A stretch of 64,000 nt of DNA from Pseudarthrobacter sp. L1SW (GCF_020809045.1 NZ_CP078079.1:3038001-3102000), one strand, 5' to 3'; counted from the first letter of the stretch, positions 1 through 9,928 are shown. Numbers and translations: made by a program. The notes: generated from the letters alone by a model not told the origin.

Positions 1-1
1 A

Positions 2-59
2 GACAGCCTCGGTTCAAAGCAACGTATGACTCGTATCGTTGCCGAGAACCGGGGCTGTC
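2..59. repeat. Long interrupted hairpin at the window edge
   Basis: Bases 2-8, 10-15 and 19-24 pair with 53-59, 46-51 and 37-42, giving a 19-bp stem broken by small internal loops around a 12-base apex. It lies outside any gene I can support. The gene to its left is outside the window, so it could be that gene's terminator or a dispersed palindrome. Confidence 0.5.
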
Positions 60-77
60 CCGTTTAACGCCAACCCA

Positions 78-135
78 TCGATTGCTCCACACCGGTCGTT
101 ATGGCGGGCCAAAAGGGCAGGTGCGGAGCAATCGA
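78..135. repeat. 11-bp inverted repeat with 36-base loop
   Basis: TCGATTGCTCC at 78-88 is the exact reverse complement of 125-135. It sits between the edge hairpin and the terminator of the polyprenyl synthase operon. No function is apparent. Confidence 0.4.
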
Positions 136-144
136 CGCAAAGAA

Positions 145-172
145 GAAGCCCGGCACCGTGGGGCCGGGCTTC
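145..172 (-). terminator. Rho-independent terminator of the menG operon
   Basis: GAAGCCCGGC (145-154) and GCCGGGCTTC (163-172) form a perfect 10-bp stem with an 8-base loop. Read on the minus strand it is followed by TTCTTTG and lies 17 bases after the polyprenyl synthase stop codon, as expected for the end of that operon. Confidence 0.8.
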
Positions 173-188
173 CGTGCAAGATCCAGGG

Positions 189-1289
189 CTAGCTGGCGCG
201 GTCCACCACGGCCAGCGCGAAGTTGGACAGGGAGTCCTTGACTACGCCCTCGGGCAGGGGGGCGAGCGCGGCGATGGCTTCATCAGCCCACCGGCGGGCA
301 ACCACCCACGACTCTGCCGTGACGGGGTGTTCGCGCAGTCCGGCAACGGCCTCGGCAAGCGCCTCATCGGAGGTCAGGTCGCCGTCAATGAGCTGGAGAA
401 GTCCGACGGCGGACTGGTCACCGTCCGCGGCAGCCTTGCGCAGGAGCAGGACCGGCAGGGTGGGCACGCCTTCGCGCAGATCAGTGCCCGGGGATTTGCC
501 GGACTTCACCTTGATGCCGGTGACATCAATAACATCGTCCGCAAGCTGGAAAGCAACTCCCACCTTTTCTCCGTACTCCACCAGGACGGGCTCGAAGGCG
601 GGATCGGCTTCGGCGAAGATGGCGCCCAGCTGCCCGGACGCCGCCACCAGCGAACCGGTCTTGTCAGCAATGACGGAAAGGTAGTGCTCAATCGGATCTT
701 CGTCAGGGCGCGGGCCCACGGTCTCATGCAGTTGGCCCAGGCACAGCCGTTCGAACGTGCGCGCCTGAATGCCAAGGGCACGGGAGCCAAGCTCGGACAC
801 CAGGATCGAGGCCCGGGCGAAGATCAGGTCCCCGGTGAGGACGGCCACCGAGTTGCCCCACACCTCGTGCGCCGTGGGCGCTCCGCGGCGGAATGGGGCG
901 GAGTCCATGACGTCGTCATGGTACAGGGTGGCCAGGTGCGTCAGTTCAACCACGACGGCGGCCTGCACCACCGCGGGCAGCGAAGCATCGCCAAGGTGGG
1001 CGCACAGCAGGGTCAACAGGGGCCGGATCCGCTTGCCGCCGGCTTCCACCAGGTGCCGCGACGTCGCATCAGCCAGGGGGTCCGAGTTGGCGATCGCTTC
1101 GCGGAGCTTTTTCTCCACCCGGGCCAGGTTGGTGGTGATGGCCGGGCCCAGCTCGGGGTCCCCGGCGATGGCGGCGAAGCCCGCAGGCAGCTGCAAACCC
1201 GTCGCGATGGCGGTGGTGTTAAGGCTGGGTTCGGAGCCCGGCAGGCCGTGTCCGGCGTGCGTCCAGCTGTGGTCTGCGGCGTTGGTCAC
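189..1289 (-). CDS. Long-chain polyprenyl diphosphate synthase
   Basis: Trans-isoprenyl diphosphate synthase, 366 aa. It condenses isopentenyl diphosphate with an allylic diphosphate to make the polyprenyl chain, here probably the menaquinone side chain. GGKRIRP is at 84-90, the first Asp-rich motif DDVMD at 125-129 followed by RRG, and the second motif DDVID at 251-255. Small residues ahead of the first motif fit a long-chain enzyme. The GTG start overlaps the stop of the reductase gene by four bases, so translation is probably coupled. It is the last gene of the operon menG, reductase, synthase. The exact chain length cannot be read from the sequence. Confidence 0.92.
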   Translation of the reverse strand: MTNAADHSWTHAGHGLPGSEPSLNTTAIATGLQLPAGFAAIAGDPELGPAITTNLARVEKKLREAIANSDPLADATSRHLVEAGGKRIRPLLTLLCAHLGDASLPAVVQAAVVVELTHLATLYHDDVMDSAPFRRGAPTAHEVWGNSVAVLTGDLIFARASILVSELGSRALGIQARTFERLCLGQLHETVGPRPDEDPIEHYLSVIADKTGSLVAASGQLGAIFAEADPAFEPVLVEYGEKVGVAFQLADDVIDVTGIKVKSGKSPGTDLREGVPTLPVLLLRKAAADGDQSAVGLLQLIDGDLTSDEALAEAVAGLREHPVTAESWVVARRWADEAIAALAPLPEGVVKDSLSNFALAVVDRAS

Positions 1290-2626
1290 GGGTTAACCCT
1301 AACTTTTTGTAGCGGATACCGCTGATTGGAGTCTGCCGGGGCGGGCGATGTATTGGTTGTTGCCGGAACCAGCGATTCCAGGACGCGGATCACCCGGTCC
1401 TCAAAACCGCGCGCGGACGGGTCCGTGAGGTTGGCAAGGAGCCGCACCACGAACCGCATCAGCACCGGGATTGGCATGCCTGTCCGCAGCGCGAGCTTCA
1501 TGACAGCCGGCTTGCCGATCAGCGCGGCAAAGGCCCGGCCGAGCGTGAAGTGCGAGCCCCACTGGTCCCGCACATAGTCCGCGTACCGCGCAAGGTGCGC
1601 GTCGGCGTCGTACGTTCCGCCCGAAGAAGCCGAGCGCGAGGAGGCGTCGACCAAGAACTCGGCGGCGAAGCGCGCGGACTCCATGGCGTAGGAGATGCCC
1701 TCGCCGTTGAATGGGGAGACCATGCCGCCGGCGTCGCCCAGGAGGAGCAGGCCGGGCGAGTAGTGCGGGGTGCGGTTGAAGCCCATGGGCAGGGCGGCGC
1801 CCCGGATTTCGCCCACCTGGTTCTCCGGTGTGAAGCCCCAGTCAGCGGGCATTCCGGCGGTCCATTCGCGCAGGACCTGCTTGTAGTCCAGCTTGCCGAA
1901 TTCCTTCGAGGAGTTCAGGATGCCAAGGCCCACGTTCGAGGTGCGGTCCCCCACGCCGAACACCCAGCCGTAGCCGGGCAGGAGCTTGCCGTCGCGGCCG
2001 GGAAGCTCCAGCCAGCCTTCCATCCAGTCGTCGTCCGTGCGCGGCGAGCTGAAGTAGGTGCGGACGGCGACGCCGAGTGGGCGGTCGTCACGCTTTTGGA
2101 TCCCCAGGGAAACGGCGGTGCGCGTGGAGTTGCCGTCGGCGGCGAGGACGACGTCGGCACTGAACTCAAGCGTCTCGCCCGTCCTGCGTCCGGACTCGTC
2201 CAGGAGCGCTGCGCGGACGCCGGTGACGCGGCCGTCGGCGTTCCGCAGCGCTTCGGTGACGCTGTGCCGCTCAAGGATGGCGGCGCCGGCGGCCTGGGCG
2301 TGCCGGGCCAGTTCCTCGTCAAAGCCAAGCCGGGTGCGGATCAGGCCGTACTGCGGGAAGTCGGACACCTCGGGCCAGGGCAGTTCGACGGTGCGCCCGC
2401 CGGCGATCAGGCGAAGCCCCTTGTTCCGGCGCCAGCCGTCGTTCTCAGGGTGCGGCAGGCCCAGCTTCTGGATTTCACGGACGGCGCGGGGGGTCAGGCC
2501 GTCGCCGCAGACCTTCTCGCGCGGGAAGCTCGTTTTCTCCAGGACGGTGACGTCGATCCCCGCCTTGGCAAGGTAGTACGCGGCGGTGGAGCCGGCTGGC
2601 CCCGCCCCGACAATCAGTACCTTCAC
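1286..2626 (-). CDS. Geranylgeranyl reductase family flavoprotein, probable menaquinone side-chain reductase
   Basis: FAD-dependent oxidoreductase of the geranylgeranyl reductase family, 446 aa. The N-terminal dinucleotide-binding motif GAGPAG is at 7-12, followed by VLEK and a KVCGDGLTPRA segment typical of the family. The second FAD motif LLGDAGGMVSPFNGEGI lies near residue 295. Position between menG and a polyprenyl synthase suggests it saturates isoprene units of menaquinone, as MenJ does in mycobacteria; that role is inferred from context. The GTG start lies three bases after the menG stop. Reduction of another polyprenoid is the main alternative. Confidence 0.85.
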   Translation of the reverse strand: MKVLIVGAGPAGSTAAYYLAKAGIDVTVLEKTSFPREKVCGDGLTPRAVREIQKLGLPHPENDGWRRNKGLRLIAGGRTVELPWPEVSDFPQYGLIRTRLGFDEELARHAQAAGAAILERHSVTEALRNADGRVTGVRAALLDESGRRTGETLEFSADVVLAADGNSTRTAVSLGIQKRDDRPLGVAVRTYFSSPRTDDDWMEGWLELPGRDGKLLPGYGWVFGVGDRTSNVGLGILNSSKEFGKLDYKQVLREWTAGMPADWGFTPENQVGEIRGAALPMGFNRTPHYSPGLLLLGDAGGMVSPFNGEGISYAMESARFAAEFLVDASSRSASSGGTYDADAHLARYADYVRDQWGSHFTLGRAFAALIGKPAVMKLALRTGMPIPVLMRFVVRLLANLTDPSARGFEDRVIRVLESLVPATTNTSPAPADSNQRYPLQKVRVNP

Positions 2627-2629
2627 AGG

Positions 2630-3409
2630 TCAGCGCGTGATGTTGCGGCGCAGCTTGGCCACAGGGCCCTTGTGCGCAGCAATGGCGGCAGCGCCGCCGT
2701 TGGACGGAGCCGGGTGGGCAGGTTTGAACGCCCGGTGGACGGCCACAATGCCGCCGGTCAGGTTGCGGTAGGTGACGTTTTCCCAGCCGGTATCCTGCAG
2801 CCAGGCGGCCAGGTGGTCCTGGTCCGGCCAGGCGCGGATGGACTCGGCGAGGTAGACGTAGGCGTCCGGGTTGGAGGCGACCTTGACGGCGATGGCGGGC
2901 AGTGCGCGCATGAGGTATTCGGTGTACATGGTGCGCCAGAGCGGAACCACGGGCTGGGAGAACTCGGCGATGACCAGGCGCCCGCCGGGCTTGGTGACGC
3001 GGAGCATCTCCTGCAGCGCCTTCTTGGGCTCGTTGACGTTGCGCAGGCCGAACGAGATGGTGCTGGCATCAAACGTGTTGTCCGCGAACGGCAGGTTGGT
3101 GGCGTCCCCGGCGATAAAGTCGATGTCCGGGCGGCGGCGCTTGCCCACCTTGAGCATGCCAAGGGAGAAGTCACAGGCCACCACGTCTATGCCCGCATCG
3201 GCATACGGCTCGCTGGATGTGCCCGTGCCGGCGGCCAGGTCAAGGACGCGCTGGCCCTTGGATACTTCCATGGCTTCCACCACGATCTTCCGCCACCGGC
3301 GGGTCTGCCCCATGGACAGGACATCGTTGACGACGTCGTATTTCGGTGCGACGTCGTCAAACATCGTGGCTACTTCGTCCGGACGCTTATCCAAGGATGC
3401 TCGGTTCAC
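2630..3409 (-). CDS. menG: Demethylmenaquinone methyltransferase MenG/UbiE
   Basis: SAM-dependent C-methyltransferase, 259 aa, which methylates demethylmenaquinone in the last step of menaquinone synthesis. The SAM-binding loop LDLAAGTG is at 56-63, and the family's [16 protein letters not shown] block at the N-terminus and GLRNV block near the middle are both present. The GTG start giving [10 protein letters not shown] is chosen because it begins the usual family N-terminus, although the upstream AGG sits unusually close to it. It heads a tight operon with the reductase and polyprenyl synthase; the alpha/beta hydrolase ends 52 bases upstream in the same direction. Confidence 0.94.
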   Translation of the reverse strand: MNRASLDKRPDEVATMFDDVAPKYDVVNDVLSMGQTRRWRKIVVEAMEVSKGQRVLDLAAGTGTSSEPYADAGIDVVACDFSLGMLKVGKRRRPDIDFIAGDATNLPFADNTFDASTISFGLRNVNEPKKALQEMLRVTKPGGRLVIAEFSQPVVPLWRTMYTEYLMRALPAIAVKVASNPDAYVYLAESIRAWPDQDHLAAWLQDTGWENVTYRNLTGGIVAVHRAFKPAHPAPSNGGAAAIAAHKGPVAKLRRNITR

Positions 3410-3461
3410 CCTGACATTGTCTCAAATGTTCAGGAGGGTCCGGACCAAGGGGCTGCGCGGC

Positions 3462-4253
3462 TCAGGATTGGGCGAGGAATGCCCTGGTGTCCGCGGCCAC
3501 CAGCTCCGGGCATTCCCACAGGACCACGTGGCCGGTTCCGGCGTACGTCTTCAGGACTGAACCGGGAATACGGGCTGCGAGGGTTTCCTGCTGGCTGCGG
3601 GGCAGGAGGCCGTCCTGCTCTCCCCACAGGATCAGCGCGGGCGCGCGGATGGTTCCGGTTTCCGTGGGAGGCGCAGCCTGGCAGAGCCCGGCCAGCATGG
3701 ACTTCCACACGTGCGCGGGCAACTTCAACCCGTCCGCCACCCGGTCATCCAGGTACCACTGTGGCACTGCCCGGCCCAGGGGAAACCACAGCAGCGACTG
3801 CCGCACCCAGTCCTCGTCGAGCGGGTCGGTGACGGCCTCCACTTCGTCAGCGAACGCGGGCCGCCCCTGAAGGGTCAAAGGCGAACCCGCCAAAACCAGG
3901 GCGTCAACACGTTCAGGCTGCATCACCGCCAACTGCTGGGCCACATAACCCCCGCTGGAGGAACCCAGGACGGCGGCCGACTTAAGTCCCAGGGCATCGA
4001 GGATGGCCGCCACGTCCCGGGCCTGGTCCTCGAGCGAGTATCCGGTGGCAGGCTTGTCTGCCTCCCCATGGCCGCGCAGGTCCGGCACGAAGATCCGGAA
4101 TCCCTCCAATAGCGGGGCCAGCCGGTCGAAGCTCCTGCGCGATTCGCCCCAGGCATGGAGCAGCAGCAGCGGCTGCGCCGAGGCGGCCCCCTGGACCAGG
4201 CACGGCACGTGGACGCCGGTGCTGAGGAACAGCCGGCGGACATCGGAGCCCAT
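3462..4253 (-). CDS. Alpha/beta hydrolase, possibly MenH-like
   Basis: Alpha/beta-hydrolase fold protein, 263 aa. An oxyanion-loop segment LLHAWGES is near residue 32, the nucleophile elbow GSSSGG at 97-102 (Ser99), and the probable catalytic His near 242 in GTGHVVLWE. It precedes menG on the same strand and diverges from menF, so it could be the SHCHC synthase MenH, which is otherwise missing here. However, the sequence is also like generic hydrolases of this fold, and the MenH signature residues cannot be confirmed by eye. Fold certain, substrate unknown. Confidence 0.75.
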   Translation of the reverse strand: MGSDVRRLFLSTGVHVPCLVQGAASAQPLLLLHAWGESRRSFDRLAPLLEGFRIFVPDLRGHGEADKPATGYSLEDQARDVAAILDALGLKSAAVLGSSSGGYVAQQLAVMQPERVDALVLAGSPLTLQGRPAFADEVEAVTDPLDEDWVRQSLLWFPLGRAVPQWYLDDRVADGLKLPAHVWKSMLAGLCQAAPPTETGTIRAPALILWGEQDGLLPRSQQETLAARIPGSVLKTYAGTGHVVLWECPELVAADTRAFLAQS

Positions 4254-4341
4254 GGCAGGAGGCTACTCCCACCGGGCCCCAGCCGGTACCTCTTCCCGGG
4301 CTCCCGGGCCACTGCACACTCGGGAGTAGTGTTGTCTCATC

Positions 4342-5751
4342 ATGACGAGCACGTTCCGCACCTTGACAGTCCCCCTGGATGGAAAAGAATTCCCTGGGGG
4401 GCTTCCTGTGTTTCTGGTCCGGGACGATGTCCTCTGCTGGACCCGCCGCGAGGCCGGACTGGCGGGATTCGGCGAAATCGCGCGTTTTACGGCAACCGGT
4501 CCCGAGCGGTTCCTTGAGGCCGACATCTGGTGGCGGCACCTGGTCCTCGAGGCCGACGTCACTGATTCCGTGGAGCTCCCCGGGACAGGACCGGTGGCCT
4601 TCGGTTCCTTTGCCTTCTCCAAGACCTCCGCGCACGAATCGCGGCTGATCGTGCCGGAGATCGTGGTGGGCGTGCGTGACGGGAAGGTTTGGCTCACCCA
4701 CCTCACGTTCGACGACGGCCCCCTCACCGAGGCCGGCGCCCTCGCCGCCCTGGACCGCTGGCTTGCCGGTGGTTCCGCAGCTGCCGCGGCCGCATCTGCT
4801 GCAGCAGGCACGACGGCGGCAGCGGGCCCTGCCGGGGACGGCACCCCAGGCGGAGGTTCCGCGAAAGCGGGCGGCGCCGTCGTACGTCCCCTTCCGCTCG
4901 CTGCGGCGGCAACGCTGCACACAGGCTCCTTGAGCGAGGAAGCCTGGATGGCCGCCGTGGAAGCGGGGGTGGCCGAGATCCGGACCGGGGCGCTGGAAAA
5001 ACTGGTGCTCGCCAGGGACGTGGTGGCCACTATTCCCTCCGGCGTACATGCCTCCGCGGTACTGCGGGAGCTCGCCGCGCGGTACCGCGAATGCTGGACG
5101 TACGGGGTGGACGGGCTGGTGGGGGCGACTCCCGAGATGCTGATCCAGGTTGAGGGCCGCACCGCCCAGGCCCGCGTGCTGGCGGGAACACTGGACCGCC
5201 GCGATGCGCACGGCGAGGACGGCCTCCCGATGGACTACGCCACCCGGGTACTGGCAGGGTCCGAAAAGCAGCGGCACGAACACGATATCGCCATCCAGTC
5301 GCTGACCTCGCAGCTGGCACCCTTCTCCGAAGCCATGAACGCGCACGACGAGCCGTTCATCCTGGAACTGCCCAACGTGTGGCACCTGGCGTCCGACGTA
5401 AAGGCCGAGCTGGCCGAGATCGAGGGCCATGTGCCCACCTGCCTTGCGCTGATTAACGCCCTGCACCCCACCGCCGCCGTCTGCGGAACCCCCACGCAGG
5501 TGGCCGGGGCGCTCATCCGCAAGCTGGAGCACCTGGACCGCGGACCGTACGCCGGACCGGTGGGCTGGCTTGACGCTGCGGGGAACGGTGAGTGGGGCAT
5601 CGCTCTGCGCGGCGCCGTCATCGAGTCCCCCACCACCGTGCGGTTGTATGCCGGCTGCGGAATAGTGGACGGCTCGCAGCCTGAGGCCGAGCTCGCCGAG
5701 ACGTGGGCGAAGTTCCGGCCGATGCTGGAGTCCCTTGGCATCAGCAGCTGA
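4342..5751 (+). CDS. menF: Isochorismate synthase MenF
   Basis: Chorismate-binding enzyme, 469 aa, converting chorismate to isochorismate, the entry step of menaquinone synthesis. The C-terminal half has the family blocks: LEKLVLARDV, YGVDGLVGATPEML, LELPNVWHL, ALHPTAAVCGTP, RGPYAGPVGW and LYAGCGIVDGS. An Ala/Gly-rich linker at about residues 145-180 separates the variable N-terminal part. It is transcribed away from the hydrolase-menG operon. A salicylate or siderophore role is possible for the family, but menD, menC and menG nearby favour menaquinone. Confidence 0.92.
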   Translation: MTSTFRTLTVPLDGKEFPGGLPVFLVRDDVLCWTRREAGLAGFGEIARFTATGPERFLEADIWWRHLVLEADVTDSVELPGTGPVAFGSFAFSKTSAHESRLIVPEIVVGVRDGKVWLTHLTFDDGPLTEAGALAALDRWLAGGSAAAAAASAAAGTTAAAGPAGDGTPGGGSAKAGGAVVRPLPLAAAATLHTGSLSEEAWMAAVEAGVAEIRTGALEKLVLARDVVATIPSGVHASAVLRELAARYRECWTYGVDGLVGATPEMLIQVEGRTAQARVLAGTLDRRDAHGEDGLPMDYATRVLAGSEKQRHEHDIAIQSLTSQLAPFSEAMNAHDEPFILELPNVWHLASDVKAELAEIEGHVPTCLALINALHPTAAVCGTPTQVAGALIRKLEHLDRGPYAGPVGWLDAAGNGEWGIALRGAVIESPTTVRLYAGCGIVDGSQPEAELAETWAKFRPMLESLGISS

Positions 5752-5827
5752 CTCCCCCTGTCCGGGATAGGAGACATGCGCACCTCCGACGCGCTTGATT
5801 TCCATTGTGATTTAGTTATCCAATAGT

Positions 5828-5840
5828 GAAACTAAGTTTC
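5828..5840. promoter_or_regulatory. Small palindrome upstream of the amino-acid ABC operon
   Basis: GAAACTAAGTTTC is a perfect palindrome about 80 bases before the binding-protein start, within an AT-richer stretch (5805-5880) that also holds TACACT at 5868-5873 as a possible -10. It could be an operator; no partner protein is identified. Confidence 0.3.
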
Positions 5841-5921
5841 CTGTGATGCACATCTCATAATCGGCGCTACACTATGAACCGATTTAGTACCGCATACTCC
5901 CCGCAACAAAAGGTAAGAAAC

Positions 5922-6725
5922 ATGCAGCTCAAGTCCCTGGCCACGGCCAAAATGACCGCCAAGGCAGCAGCAGTCTTCGCCGTCGGCGCCCTCACCCTCA
6001 CGGCCTGCGGCGGCGGAAGCTCCACCCCGGCAGCGTCCGAAGGCGGCATCCAGCTCATCAACGCCGGCAAGCTCACGGTCTGCTCGGACATCCCCTACGA
6101 GCCGTTCGAATTCGAGAAGGACGGCCAGACCGTCGGCTTCGACATCGACATTGCCAAGGAGGTCGCCAAGGACCTCGGCGCCGAACTGAGCATCGTGGAC
6201 AGCTCCTTCGAGGCCATCGAAACCGGCACCGCGCTGACCCAGTGCGACCTGGGAATCTCCTCGATCTCCATCACCGACACCCGCAAGTCCGTCATGGACT
6301 TCTCCACCCCATACCTGGATGACGACCTGGCCCTGGTTGCCAGCGAGGACTCCGGCATCAAGGGCCTGGACGACGCCAAGGGCAAGAAGGTGGGTGTCCA
6401 GCAGGCAACCACCGGCGCCGACTACGCCCAGGAAAAGGGCATCGACGCGCAGCAGTTCGAGGACACCGGCCTCCTGGTGCAGGCCCTCGAAGCCGGCACC
6501 ATCGACGCAGCCCTGGGCAACCAGTCCGTCCTGGGCTACGCCATCAAGGACCAGCCCAAGTTCAAGAGCGTTGAGGACTTCGCCACCGGCGAGCAGCTGG
6601 GCATCTCCATCAAGAAGGGCAACACCGCCATGGCGGAGAAGGTCAACGGCACCCTCAAGCGCCTGGCCGACGACGGTTCCCTGGCAAAGTTCAAGACCAC
6701 CTGGTTCGGCGAAACCGCCAAGTAG
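5922..6725 (+). CDS. Amino-acid ABC transporter substrate-binding lipoprotein
   Basis: Periplasmic-type solute-binding protein of family 3 (polar amino acids), 267 aa, anchored as a lipoprotein. The start at 5922 is preferred over an upstream ATG because it follows AAAGGTAAGAAAC and begins directly with a charged n-region, a hydrophobic segment and the lipobox LTAC (Cys29). Typical family text follows: LTVCSDIPYEPFEFEKDG, VGFDIDIAKEVAKDLG and QCDLGISSISIT. The permease and ATPase follow, so this is the capture component of an importer. The amino acid bound cannot be told from sequence. Confidence 0.92.
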   Translation: MQLKSLATAKMTAKAAAVFAVGALTLTACGGGSSTPAASEGGIQLINAGKLTVCSDIPYEPFEFEKDGQTVGFDIDIAKEVAKDLGAELSIVDSSFEAIETGTALTQCDLGISSISITDTRKSVMDFSTPYLDDDLALVASEDSGIKGLDDAKGKKVGVQQATTGADYAQEKGIDAQQFEDTGLLVQALEAGTIDAALGNQSVLGYAIKDQPKFKSVEDFATGEQLGISIKKGNTAMAEKVNGTLKRLADDGSLAKFKTTWFGETAK

Positions 6726-6726
6726 C

Positions 6727-6855
6727 CACGGCGCTGTAGTCGCCGTGCAGGTCCAGGGCCCCGCCCCTGGTTCCCTCACGGCCCCGAGAGCTACGCCGCC
6801 TTGAGAACTCCGCAGTTGGGGCCCCGGACGGGCTGTACGCAGTCCGTCCGGGGCC
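6727..6855 (+). promoter_or_regulatory. Two intercistronic hairpins between binding protein and permease
   Basis: CACGGCG (6727-6733) pairs with CGCCGTG (6741-6747) right after the stop codon. GGCCCCGGACGG (6820-6831) pairs with CCGTCCGGGGCC (6844-6855). Neither has a T-run. Such stems behind a binding-protein gene commonly stabilise its mRNA or cause partial termination, giving more binding protein than permease. That role is inferred here. Confidence 0.55.
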
Positions 6856-6885
6856 TCTGCCACGCACAACGAATGTGAGCACCCC

Positions 6886-7677
6886 ATGGCAATGACCGCA
6901 CGTCAACGAGCCAGAGTAAGCCTGTATGTCCAGGCAGGAATCTTTGTTGTGGCCATCGCCGCACTGATCCTGGCCACCGACTGGAAGACCATCGGCAACA
7001 GCGTCTTCAACTTCGCCAAGATCGGGCCGATGTTCCCGGGCATCTTTGTGACTGGCCTGGTCAACACCCTGATCTACACGTTCCTCGGCTTCATCGTGGG
7101 CCTTTCCGGCGGCCTGCTGCTGGCCCTGATGAAGCTCTCAAGCTTCCCGCTGTACCGCTGGATCGCCACCGGTTACATCGAGTTCTTCCGCGGCATCCCG
7201 GCGCTGCTGGTCTTCATCGCCTTCGGCTACGGTGTGCCGCTGGCGTTCGGTGTCTCGTGGAACATCACCGTGATCGTCATGGTCTCCCTGGGCATGGTGG
7301 CCTCGGCCTACATCGCAGAAACCCTCCGCGCCGGCCTGCAGGCAGTGCCGAAGGGCCAGCTGGAAGCCGCCCGGTCGCTGGGCATGCCGCAGTGGCGGGC
7401 CATGGTCACCATCGTCATCCCGCAGGCCTTCAAGATCGTCCTGCCGCCGCTGACCAACGAGGTCATCCTGCTGACCAAGGACTCCTCCCTGATCTATGTC
7501 CTGGGCCTCACCGCTTCCCAGTACGAGCTCACCAAGTTCGGCCGCGACGGCATCTCGAGCCTCGGTGCAGGCCTGACGCCGCTGCTGGTGGCCGGCGCCT
7601 TCTACCTGGTGATCACCATCCCCCTGAGCTTCCTGGCCCGGAAGTTCGAAAGCCGCACCGCGCGGAACAATCGATAG
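6886..7677 (+). CDS. Amino-acid ABC transporter permease
   Basis: Inner-membrane permease of the His/Glu/Gln/Arg family, 263 aa, with a first membrane segment at about residues 14-30 and several more after residue 50. The cytoplasmic EAA loop (EAARSLG, 160-166, continuing into IVIPQAFKIVLPPLTNE) is the docking site for the ATPase. The gene lies between the binding protein and the ATPase. Only one permease is present, so the channel is probably a homodimer. Confidence 0.92.
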   Translation: MAMTARQRARVSLYVQAGIFVVAIAALILATDWKTIGNSVFNFAKIGPMFPGIFVTGLVNTLIYTFLGFIVGLSGGLLLALMKLSSFPLYRWIATGYIEFFRGIPALLVFIAFGYGVPLAFGVSWNITVIVMVSLGMVASAYIAETLRAGLQAVPKGQLEAARSLGMPQWRAMVTIVIPQAFKIVLPPLTNEVILLTKDSSLIYVLGLTASQYELTKFGRDGISSLGAGLTPLLVAGAFYLVITIPLSFLARKFESRTARNNR

Positions 7678-7689
7678 GCAGGGAAGACC

Positions 7690-8490
<801 letters not shown>

Positions 8491-8539
8491 CGAGTCCCGG
8501 AGGCGCCACGCGCGCTTCCCCGCGCGGCGCCGACGCCCG

Positions 8540-8581
8540 AATGCCCTGGCGCTACCGGAATTCCGGTAGCGCCAGGGCATT
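8540..8581. terminator. Perfect 42-bp palindrome after the amino-acid ABC operon
   Basis: Each base of 8540-8560 pairs with 8561-8581 with no loop and no mismatch, centred on GGAATTCC. It lies 50 bases after the ATPase stop and 133 bases before the aminotransferase start. It most probably ends the ABC operon, although only TTT follows the stem. An imperfectly understood dispersed palindrome is the alternative. Confidence 0.6.
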
Positions 8582-8713
8582 TGCGCATCCAAGGGCCTTT
8601 ACTTCTGTCCATGCCGGAGCCGACAATGGACCCCACCACAGCCTCCACTGGCTCAGCAGAGCGCTGCCGTCCGGCTGCCGTTTCCTCCGGCCGCCCTATC
8701 CAGGAGTGCTGAC

Positions 8714-9928
8714 GTGAACGATCCGACAGCTTCATTCCAGGCCACGTCGGCAGTATCTGCCCGCGCTGCGCAGCTGGCGTCGATCCCCTCCTTCCAGCGG
8801 GTGGATGCCTACATCACCCAGGCTGACGTCCGCCGGCAAGGGCAGGCGGACATCTGTGACTTCACGTTCGGCAACCCCCACCAGATGCCGCCGGACCGCT
8901 ACGTCGATACGCTGCGGGATGCGCTGACACCCCGGAATGACCAGTGGTTTGCGTACAAGACCAACGGTGCCGGCGCCCGGGAAGCGGCAGCGGAATCCCT
9001 CCAGCGGCTGCTGGATGTGCCGTTCCGGGCGGAGGACATCTACCTGACCACGGGCGGTTTCGCCGCCATCGCCCTGGCCCTCAAGACCGTGGCGGATCCC
9101 GGTGACGAGGTTGTCTACAGCCTTCCGCCGTGGTTCCTGTACGAGCCCCTGATCCTTGAAGCCGGGCTCGTGCCGGTCAAGGTCAAGGCCAACATGGCAA
9201 CGTTCGATCTGGACCTGGACGCGATCGGAGCTGCCATCACGGAGCGCACCAGGGTTGTGATCGTCAATTCGCCCAACAACCCGACGGGCCGGATCTACTC
9301 CGCCGAGCTCCTGCTTCGGCTGGCCGAACTGCTGGAGGCTGCCTCCGCGAGAATAGGACGCCGGATCTACCTCGTTTCGGACGAGGCGTACAACCGGATT
9401 GTGTTCGATGGCCTGCGCTTCCACAGCCCGGTGGAGTTCTACGCGCACACGCTCCTGGCATACTCCTACGGCAAGACCCACCTCTCCCCCGGCCAGCGCG
9501 TTGGCTACCTTGCACTGCCGCCCACCCTGCCGGACCGAGCTGCGATGCGCCCGGCCATCACCGGGCTGCAGGTGGCCATGGGCTGGGTGTACCCGAATGC
9601 CCTGCTGCAGCATGCGCTGCCCGAACTGGAGCAGTTTTCCATCAACGTCGGGCAGTTGCAGCGACGCCGGGACCGCCTGGTTGATGCCCTGGGCGGCATG
9701 GGTTACCGCCTCCAGCCGCCGGAGGGCACGTTCTACCTGTATGTCACGTCCCCCGTCCCGGATGACGAAGCGTTCACCGAGTCGCTGGCCCGGCGGGACG
9801 TCTTCGTGTTCCCGGGCGTGCTGTTCGAAACGCCGGGGTTCTTCCGGATCTCCCTGACGGCCAACGAGGACATGATTGAACGCAGCCTCCCGGCCTTTCA
9901 AGCCGCAATCAAGGAAAGCAGCGCGTGA
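8714..9928 (+). CDS. PLP-dependent class I/II aminotransferase
   Basis: Fold-type I aminotransferase, 404 aa. SPNNPTGR is at 186-193, DEAY at 223-226 (Asp binding the PLP nitrogen) and the Schiff-base lysine in SYGKTHLSPGQRVGY at Lys254. The C-terminal part carries the RISLTAN segment with the carboxylate-binding Arg. The GTG start is preceded by AGGAG at 8702-8706. It follows the amino-acid importer in the same direction but is separated by the 42-bp palindrome, so it may be a separate unit. The amino-acid substrate is unknown. Confidence 0.88.
   Translation: MNDPTASFQATSAVSARAAQLASIPSFQRVDAYITQADVRRQGQADICDFTFGNPHQMPPDRYVDTLRDALTPRNDQWFAYKTNGAGAREAAAESLQRLLDVPFRAEDIYLTTGGFAAIALALKTVADPGDEVVYSLPPWFLYEPLILEAGLVPVKVKANMATFDLDLDAIGAAITERTRVVIVNSPNNPTGRIYSAELLLRLAELLEAASARIGRRIYLVSDEAYNRIVFDGLRFHSPVEFYAHTLLAYSYGKTHLSPGQRVGYLALPPTLPDRAAMRPAITGLQVAMGWVYPNALLQHALPELEQFSINVGQLQRRRDRLVDALGGMGYRLQPPEGTFYLYVTSPVPDDEAFTESLARRDVFVFPGVLFETPGFFRISLTANEDMIERSLPAFQAAIKESSA

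Noticed and set aside
1550..3832. 760-codon frame opposite the reductase and menG.
   Set aside because: Shadow of genes with clear motifs on the other strand; low-complexity protein.
3462..4253. Firm assignment of the hydrolase as MenH.
   Set aside because: Context fits, but the catalytic-loop text does not by itself separate MenH from other hydrolases; left as a possibility.
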